5,076 bases of DNA, taken from Candidatus Aminicenantota bacterium. Its GTDB lineage: Bacteria > Acidobacteriota > UBA4820 > DSQY01. The stretch covers positions 1 to 5,076 of the forward strand of contig DAHXMK010000423.1 of NCBI GenBank assembly GCA_027365515.1, given 5' to 3'. Shown piece by piece: positions 1 to 5,076 of the stretch. The position numbers and the translations under genes were made by a program. Position 1 is the first letter of the stretch. Every line of letters begins with the position of its first letter. A model generated the notes under the pieces. It was not told where the DNA came from. It saw only the letters and a program-made list of their open reading frames with translations, and searched no databases.

Positions 1-1842
1 GCCGTAGTTGCGGAGCTTATGCTGTTGCCGATACTCATGGATGATGCTTCTGACAGTATCGCCGAGTGTCACCCCGCGCGCAAGATCGCCTCCTTCTTCG
101 TCGGCGAGACGAATCGGGAGCAGGTCGAGCGGGTCCAGGCGCTCCTGCGTCGTGCCAGTTTCGGCGGAGATGGCGTCGTGGTCTGCGTTCTCGATACTGG
201 GGTCAACAATGGGCACGCGCTGATCCAGCCCGTGCTGGCGATGGCCGATCTACACGCGGTCGATCCGGCTTGGAATACGAACGACCACGACGGCCACGGG
301 ACGCTCATGGCGGGCACGGCTGCGTATGGCAATCTCCTCGCCTTACTCAACAGTACGGCGGCCTTCGAGGTATCGCATCGCTTAGAAAGCGCCAAGATTC
401 TCCCGCCGCCGCCGAACGAGAATAAGCGCGAGCTTTGGGGGCATGTGACCACCCAGGGCGTCAGCCGGGCTGAAATCCAGGCTCCCGAGCGGAAGCGAAT
501 CATCTGCATGGCGGTGACTGCGGGGGAGACGCGAGATCGGGGGCGGCCTTCCTCCTGGTCTGCGGCGGTGGACGAATTGGCTTCGGGATATGAGGATGAT
601 AAACGCCGCCTCGTTGTCCTCAGCGCCGGCAATGTCACCGACCCGAACCATTGGCGCAACTATCCAACGGACAATTTCACCAATGAAGTTCACGACCCCG
701 CCCAGGCGTGGAACGCCCTGACGGTCGGGGCATTCACGGAGATGGTCCGAATCGTCGACCCGACGATGGGAGGATGGACTCCTGTCGCCCCCGCACGCGG
801 TCTCTCGCCATACAGTTCAACATCCACTACCTGGCCCGGGCGCAAATGGCCCATCAAGCCGGAGGTTTTGTTCGAGGGTGGAAACGTCGCCAAGGGACCG
901 AGTAATTCGGTATTGAATCACGACGACCTACAGCTCCTCTCGACGTATCATCAGCCGCAGGTGGCTCAGTTCGCTCCTTTCAGTGCGACCAGCGCAGCCG
1001 CGGCCCAGGCGGCCTGGATGGCGGCGCGCATCCAGGCCCAATACATTGATGCCTGGCCCGAAACTCTCCGGGCCCTTCTGGTTCATTCGGCGGAATGGCC
1101 GGATGAGCTAGTCCATCAGTTCCTACCCGCGACTCCGGCGCGGAGTGACTATGCGAAGCTACTTAGGATCGGTGGCTATGGAGTCCCGGATTTGGAACGC
1201 GCGCTCTATTGCGCCTCGAACTCGCTGACTTTGATCGCGCAGGCTGAATTGCAGCCGTATGACCGCGAGAAGAGCCGCTATGTCACGCGCGATATGCACC
1301 TTTATAGTCTGCCATGGCCTGCCGACATCCTGCGGAGCCTCGGCGAGGAGGAAGTGCGCATGCGCGTCACGCTGTCCTACTTCATTGAGCCGGGGCCAGG
1401 CGAGGTCGGATGGGATAACCGCTACCGCTATGCCTCGCATGCCCTTCGTTTTGAGGTGAATGGCCCCGGCGAATCTGAGCAGGAATTCGCGGGGCGCGTG
1501 AATAAGCAGGCCCGGGAGGAGGATGAAGGCGCGGGAACTCAAGGCCCCGGGGAACGTTGGGTCATCGGCGGTGCCCGAAATGTCGGCTCGATTCATTCCG
1601 ACACCTGGAAGGGGCGGGCCGCCGATCTGGCCGCGTCCAACCGGATCGCCATTTATCCGACGGTCGGCTGGTGGCGCGAGCGGCACTATCTTGATCGATG
1701 GAACAAGACGACGCGGTATTCGCTTGTCGTCTCGATTCTGACGCCCGAACAGGCGCAGGATATTTACATCCCGGTGGCGCAACAGGTAGGAGTCGCAGTC
1801 CCCGTGACTGTTCCTGCGACCAGAGCGGGGCGGCGTCGATAA
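1..1842 (+). CDS. ietS: Subtilisin-like (S8) serine protease, IetS-type anti-phage protease subunit, 5'-truncated by window edge
   Basis: This is a serine endopeptidase of the subtilase family. The frame is open from base 1 with no stop, giving 613 visible residues. An ATG at base 19 has a GGAG only 3 nt ahead, too close for a good ribosome site, and family members as I recall them are longer (about 700-850 aa), so I infer the N-terminal domain lies upstream. Catalytic blocks seen: Asp in VLDTGVN (codon 193-195), His in DGHGT (codon 295-297), oxyanion Asn in LSAGN (N codon 631-633) and Ser in FSATSAAAA (codon 991-993). The Ser block lacks the usual Gly and Pro of GTSxAxP. From about base 1210 a separate C-terminal domain follows, with blocks such as RYASHALRFEV, GSIHSDTW and YPTVGWWRER. 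No signal peptide or membrane segment is visible, so it is probably cytoplasmic. The block order matches, from memory, IetS, which acts with the AAA+ ATPase IetA in phage defence; IetA would be expected upstream. The S8 assignment is firm; the IetS assignment is likely. Confidence 0.85.
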   Translation, partial: AVVAELMLLPILMDDASDSIAECHPARKIASFFVGETNREQVERVQALLRRASFGGDGVVVCVLDTGVNNGHALIQPVLAMADLHAVDPAWNTNDHDGHGTLMAGTAAYGNLLALLNSTAAFEVSHRLESAKILPPPPNENKRELWGHVTTQGVSRAEIQAPERKRIICMAVTAGETRDRGRPSSWSAAVDELASGYEDDKRRLVVLSAGNVTDPNHWRNYPTDNFTNEVHDPAQAWNALTVGAFTEMVRIVDPTMGGWTPVAPARGLSPYSSTSTTWPGRKWPIKPEVLFEGGNVAKGPSNSVLNHDDLQLLSTYHQPQVAQFAPFSATSAAAAQAAWMAARIQAQYIDAWPETLRALLVHSAEWPDELVHQFLPATPARSDYAKLLRIGGYGVPDLERALYCASNSLTLIAQAELQPYDREKSRYVTRDMHLYSLPWPADILRSLGEEEVRMRVTLSYFIEPGPGEVGWDNRYRYASHALRFEVNGPGESEQEFAGRVNKQAREEDEGAGTQGPGERWVIGGARNVGSIHSDTWKGRAADLAASNRIAIYPTVGWWRERHYLDRWNKTTRYSLVVSILTPEQAQDIYIPVAQQVGVAVPVTVPATRAGRRR

Positions 1843-1844
1843 TG
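1823..1844 (+). promoter_or_regulatory. Protease stop / hsdR start overlap (TAATG) with weak upstream purine run
   Basis: The TAA ending the protease (1840-1842) shares its last A with the ATG of hsdR (1842-1844). The only purine-rich stretch nearby is gagcgggg (1823-1830), a poor match to a Shine-Dalgarno sequence and about 11 nt from the ATG. This suggests hsdR is translated mainly by ribosomes terminating on the protease gene and re-initiating, which would tie HsdR levels to protease translation. The overlap is seen directly; the coupling is inferred. Confidence 0.7.
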
Positions 1845-4844
1845 CCAAGCCAGCATACGGAGCGTGCCTTCGAGGCTGCCATCGAGGATTTTTTAGTTGA
1901 AAAGGGCGGCTATGATCAGGCCGGGCCGGAGGACTTTGATCAATCCCGCGGCATCTTCCACCGGATTTTCCTCGACTTCGTGCGCGAGACCCAGCCCAAG
2001 GAGTGGGAGTATCTCAAGAACCTCCAGAAAGACAAGGCCGAAGAAACCCTGCTCGATGACCTCTGTCGCGCGCTCGACTCGGACCATGAGGGCTGCCTCA
2101 AGGTCTTGCGCCACGGCTTTAAGTCCTTCGGCAAATTCTTCCATGCCGCCTATTTCTCCCCAGCCAGCGGCCTCAACCCCGAAACCCAAAAGCTTTATTC
2201 AGCCAACCGCCTGACGATCACTCGCCAGCTCAAGTACTCGGCGCGCCACAGTAATACCCTTGACGTCACGCTGAGCCTCAACGGCATACCGGTCGCCACC
2301 TTGGAGCTCAAAAATCCCATGACCGGACAGACCTGGAAGAACGCGGTCAAGCAGTATCGCGCCGACCGCGATCCCGCAGACCCCATCTTTCATTTTAAGA
2401 AGCGGACCCTGGCGCATTTTGCCGTCGACCCCGACGAGGTCTACATGACGACCCGCCTTGCGGGAAACGGCACGCATTTTCTTCCCTTCAATAAGGGTCG
2501 CGACAACGGCGCGGGAAATCCCGACAATCCGAACGGCCACAAGACCGCCTATCTGTGGGAAGAGGTCCTGGTCCGCGATGGCTTCCTCGACATCCTGGCT
2601 CGATTTGTTCACCTTCAAGTCGAGGAAAAGAAGATCGGAAACCGGAGCATCATGAGAGAGACGATGATCTTTCCCCGTTACCACCAGCTCGATTGCGTCA
2701 GGAAGATGATCGGAGACGCCCGAACTAAGGGCGCCGGCCAGAATTACCTCATCCAACACTCGGCCGGCAGCGGCAAGAGCAACTCCATCGCTTGGCTGGC
2801 CCACCGATTGGCGAGTCTCTACACGGAGAAAGACGAGAAGGTTTTTGACTCGGTCATCGTGATTACCGATCGCATCGTTCTCGACCAGCAGCTCCAAAAC
2901 ACCATCTACCAGATCGAGCACAAGCAGGGCGTGGTCCAAAGAATCGAGACGGACTCCAATCAATTGGCCGAAGCGCTCAAATCCGGCGTTCCGATTGTCG
3001 TGACGACGCTCCAAAAATTCCCCTTTGTGACGGAGAAGATTGGCGAGCTTCCCAAGCGCCGCTACGCCGTGATCGTGGACGAGGCTCACAGCTCTCAAGG
3101 GGGTGAAACGGCCATCGAACTCAAAGGTGTTCTCGGAGGGGCCGCCATCAAGCAAGAGGCGCGCAGACAAATTGAGGAGGAAGGGCTTCCCGATTCCGAG
3201 GAAGCAATTTTGCGCGTCATGGCTAAACGCAAGCGACAGCCCAACATCAGCTTCTTCGCCTTTACCGCGACGCCCAAATACAAGACTCTCGAGGTTTTCG
3301 GCGCGATGGGGCCGGATGGAAAGCCTCGTCCCTTTCATCTCTACAGTATGCGCCAAGCCATCGAGGAAGGATTTATTCTCGACGTTCTCAAAAGCTACAC
3401 GAACTACAAAACTTATTATCGCCTCGTGAAATCCGCAGCTGATGATCCCGACGTCGACAAAAGAAAGGCCGCGCGAGCCCTCGCCAGGTTCATGAGCCTC
3501 CACCCGCACAACATCGCTCAAAAGACCGAGGTGATGGTCGAGCACTTTCGCCGCTTCACCATGCACAAGATTGGCGGAAAAGCGAAGGCGATGGTTGTGA
3601 CTGCCAGCCGGCTCCACGCAGTCCGCTACAAGCAGGCCTTCGATAAATACATTCAGGAGAAATCCTACCAGGGCATCAAGACGCTGGTGGCTTTCTCGGG
3701 CGCCGTGGCGGACCCTGATATCCCGGGCCTTGAACACACCGAGGTCTCGATGAACGGGGGCATCCGCGAGAAGGAACTGCCCGAGCGCTTTAGCGCTGAT
3801 GAGTTCCAGGTGCTTTTGGTCGCCGAGAAGTATCAAACGGGCTTTGACCAACCTCTCCTGCACACGATGTATGTGGATAAAAGGCTTTCCGGCATACAGG
3901 CCGTTCAGACGCTTTCACGCCTTAACCGCACCTCTCCGGGCAAGGAGGACACCTTCGTTTTGGATTTTGTCAACGATCCGGCCGAGATACGGGTCGCCTT
4001 CCAGCCTTTTTACGAGCAGACCCTCATCGGCGAGCAAGTCGAGCCTCGGCATCTTTATGAACTCCAAGCGAAGCTGGACGAACGCCAGGTTTATCATAAG
4101 TCCGAGATCGACGAGTTCGCGCGGGCTTTCTATAAGCCACAGGAACAGCAGGCTTTCGCCGACCACGCCCGGATGAACGTCTGCATCGACCCGGCGGTGG
4201 GCCGCTACAAGGAGCTTGCCGACGATGTCCGCGAGGAATTCCGAAAAACTCTCGTCGACTACCGCAATCTCTACGCCTTTCTTTCCCAGATCATGCCGTT
4301 CCAAGATTCGGACCTTGAAAAACTTTACGCCTACATTCGTTTTCTTTTGACGAAACTTCCAAAAGGAGATCGCGGACCGCTCTACGATTTCAACGACGAG
4401 ATCGCGCTCAAGTATTACCGCCTGCAAAAGATCAGCGAGGGGAGCCTGACTCTCGATAGGCGCGGAGGCGCCGAGATCATGGGGCCCGTTTCCGTCGGAA
4501 CCGGCGTCCTGCGCGACGGAAAGATTAAGCTGTCCCAACTCATCGACATTCTCAACGACCGCTTCGGCACGAGTTTCCGGCCGGGCGACCAGCTTTTCTT
4601 TGATTCAATTCGCGAGGATGCGGCGGCTGACCCCGCCTTGCGCCAAGCGGCGCTGGCCAACACCATGGAAAACTTCGGCTACGTTTTCTTTAAGGCGCTC
4701 GAAGGCCTCTTCATCGACCGCATGGACCAGAACGAGGAGATCGCGGCCAAGTTTATGAATGAGAAGGACTTTCGCGAGGCCGTGGCCCGGCACCTTCTCG
4801 GCCAGGTTTACAATCAAATAAGAGTCGCGAATAAAAAAGACTGA
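1842..4844 (+). CDS. hsdR: Type I restriction enzyme, endonuclease/translocase subunit R (HsdR)
   Basis: HsdR is the ATP-driven motor and nuclease of a type I restriction-modification complex. With HsdM and HsdS it binds unmethylated sites, pulls in DNA and cuts at a distance. The protein is 1000 aa, within the usual HsdR range. Order of elements: N-terminal nuclease with D141 and E155-x-K157 (LELKNP) forming the PD-(D/E)xK site; Walker A AGSGKS (308-313); motif Ia around VIVITDR (338-344); DEAH box 413-416; motif III TAT (475-477); second RecA-like domain from about 580 with VAEKYQTGFDQP (660-671) and motif VI QTLSRLNRT (689-697); then a helical C-terminal region (about 730-1000), which in the family docks on HsdM. 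All key residues are present with no frameshift, so it looks functional. The start at 1842 is chosen because MPSQHTERAFEAAIEDFL is a typical HsdR N terminus. The frame is open 48 codons further back, but that stretch lies inside the protease gene and does not look like HsdR. No hsdM or hsdS is in the window. Confidence 0.97.
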   Translation: MPSQHTERAFEAAIEDFLVEKGGYDQAGPEDFDQSRGIFHRIFLDFVRETQPKEWEYLKNLQKDKAEETLLDDLCRALDSDHEGCLKVLRHGFKSFGKFFHAAYFSPASGLNPETQKLYSANRLTITRQLKYSARHSNTLDVTLSLNGIPVATLELKNPMTGQTWKNAVKQYRADRDPADPIFHFKKRTLAHFAVDPDEVYMTTRLAGNGTHFLPFNKGRDNGAGNPDNPNGHKTAYLWEEVLVRDGFLDILARFVHLQVEEKKIGNRSIMRETMIFPRYHQLDCVRKMIGDARTKGAGQNYLIQHSAGSGKSNSIAWLAHRLASLYTEKDEKVFDSVIVITDRIVLDQQLQNTIYQIEHKQGVVQRIETDSNQLAEALKSGVPIVVTTLQKFPFVTEKIGELPKRRYAVIVDEAHSSQGGETAIELKGVLGGAAIKQEARRQIEEEGLPDSEEAILRVMAKRKRQPNISFFAFTATPKYKTLEVFGAMGPDGKPRPFHLYSMRQAIEEGFILDVLKSYTNYKTYYRLVKSAADDPDVDKRKAARALARFMSLHPHNIAQKTEVMVEHFRRFTMHKIGGKAKAMVVTASRLHAVRYKQAFDKYIQEKSYQGIKTLVAFSGAVADPDIPGLEHTEVSMNGGIREKELPERFSADEFQVLLVAEKYQTGFDQPLLHTMYVDKRLSGIQAVQTLSRLNRTSPGKEDTFVLDFVNDPAEIRVAFQPFYEQTLIGEQVEPRHLYELQAKLDERQVYHKSEIDEFARAFYKPQEQQAFADHARMNVCIDPAVGRYKELADDVREEFRKTLVDYRNLYAFLSQIMPFQDSDLEKLYAYIRFLLTKLPKGDRGPLYDFNDEIALKYYRLQKISEGSLTLDRRGGAEIMGPVSVGTGVLRDGKIKLSQLIDILNDRFGTSFRPGDQLFFDSIREDAAADPALRQAALANTMENFGYVFFKALEGLFIDRMDQNEEIAAKFMNEKDFREAVARHLLGQVYNQIRVANKKD

Positions 4845-4846
4845 AA

Positions 4847-4851
4847 AGGAG
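4847..4851 (+). promoter_or_regulatory. Ribosome binding site of the M16 peptidase gene
   Basis: AGGAG, within AAAAGGAG, lies 6 nt before the ATG at 4858 and 2 nt after the hsdR stop. It is a near-ideal Shine-Dalgarno sequence and fixes the start of the third gene. Unlike hsdR, this gene has its own initiation signal. The 13-base gap leaves no room for a promoter or an intergenic terminator, so read-through from the hsdR transcript is likely unless a promoter lies inside hsdR. Confidence 0.85.
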
Positions 4852-4857
4852 CCATTA

Positions 4858-5076
4858 ATGAAAAATAAAAATCAGCTGGGTTTTATCGGGATGGCGCTGT
4901 TGGGGTTTTTGATTCCGTTTTTGGCGCGTGGAGAAAATCTCTCCGCCGGACAGGTTTTTAGAAAGACGCTCGAAAACGGGCTTCAAGTGATCATCGTCTA
5001 TAACCCGTTGTCTCCAGTTGCAACCAGCGTAGTGAATTACAAAGTTGGCTCAGATGAGGTTCCGGCGGGTTTCCCC
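4858..5076 (+). CDS. Exported M16-family (pitrilysin/insulinase-like) metallopeptidase, N-terminal part, cut by window end
   Basis: The visible 73 residues begin with a Sec-type signal peptide: K2 and K4, a hydrophobic core from about L7 to L22, and a plausible signal peptidase I site after ARG (23-25). There is no lipobox Cys. The mature part has TLENGLQVIIVYNPLSPVAT (37-56), then VNYKVGSDE and GFP (71-73). This is the recognisable first strand pair of the M16 fold. In this family the inverted zinc motif HxxEH usually follows within about ten residues of GFP, so catalytic status cannot be judged here. M16 enzymes are zinc proteases that degrade or process peptides; this one would act in the periplasm or outside the cell. 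It starts 13 bases after hsdR with its own strong ribosome site. It is lower in GC (105 of 219 bases) than hsdR, although a lysine/asparagine-rich signal peptide accounts for part of that. It could be a host gene bordering the defence locus rather than part of it. Family confidence is good; role in context is unknown. Confidence 0.85.
   Translation, partial: MKNKNQLGFIGMALLGFLIPFLARGENLSAGQVFRKTLENGLQVIIVYNPLSPVATSVVNYKVGSDEVPAGFP

Noticed and set aside
19..21. ATG at 19 as the true start of the protease
   Set aside because: A GGAG sits only 3 nt ahead, the frame is open back to base 1, and relatives as recalled have additional N-terminal sequence. A start here cannot be fully excluded without upstream sequence.
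8..223. Short plus-strand open frame at the window start
   Set aside because: Overlaps the protease in another frame and yields an arginine/serine-rich peptide typical of out-of-frame reading.
69..659. Minus-strand open frame opposite the protease
   Set aside because: Arginine/serine-rich low-complexity translation opposite the catalytic blocks of a real gene; no domain is seen.
1698..1841. In-frame 48-codon upstream extension of hsdR starting at 1698
   Set aside because: It overlaps the conserved C terminus of the protease, does not resemble an HsdR N terminus, and the ATG at 1842 gives a typical family start. The frame is open by chance.
1159..1848. Minus-strand open frame opposite the protease C-terminal domain
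   Set aside because: Antisense to conserved blocks of the protease; no recognisable motif or credible start signal.
2199..3863. Long open frame on the minus strand (554 codons) inside hsdR
   Set aside because: It lies antisense to a strongly conserved HsdR coding region with all motifs intact. Its translation shows no recognisable domain, and long antisense open frames are expected opposite GC-rich codons. Treated as a shadow.
4930..4944. Inverted repeat ggaga/tctcc with a 5-base loop
   Set aside because: The 5-bp stem lies inside the signal-peptide coding region with no following T-run, so it is too weak to be a terminator or operator.

Overview
The window is a densely packed stretch of one strand: three plus-strand protein genes with almost no non-coding DNA. 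By hand count of sample lines the first two genes are roughly 55-60% GC, while the start of the third is about 48% GC (105 of 219 bases). The third gene encodes an exported protein with a Sec-type signal peptide, which fits a Gram-negative bacterium. Nothing here fixes the phylum.

Bases 1-1842 hold the 3' part of a subtilisin-like (S8) serine protease whose reading frame is already open at base 1. The Asp/His/Asn/Ser catalytic set is complete. The order of conserved blocks and the C-terminal domain match, from memory, the protease subunit (IetS) of the two-gene IetAS anti-phage system. Its partner, an AAA+ ATPase (IetA), would be expected just upstream, outside the window. Bases 1842-4844 hold a full-length, apparently intact type I restriction endonuclease/translocase subunit (HsdR, 1000 aa). 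It has a PD-(D/E)xK nuclease site, a complete set of superfamily 2 helicase motifs and a C-terminal helical region. Its ATG shares one base with the protease stop codon (TAATG), so the two are almost certainly translated from one mRNA. No hsdM or hsdS is in view; they are expected upstream, with the IetAS pair between them and hsdR, or elsewhere in the genome. Bases 4858-5076 hold the start of an exported M16-family (pitrilysin/insulinase-like) metallopeptidase. It lies 13 bases after hsdR behind a strong ribosome binding site and is cut by the window edge before its zinc-binding motif.

The region reads as the 3' half of a defence operon in which a phage-defence protease is nested within a type I restriction locus, followed by an exported protease gene. 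That third gene may be an ordinary neighbouring host gene or a passenger in the same transcript. No RNA genes, insertion sequences, CRISPR arrays, convincing terminators or intergenic promoters were seen, and no stretch over 300 bases lacks a gene.
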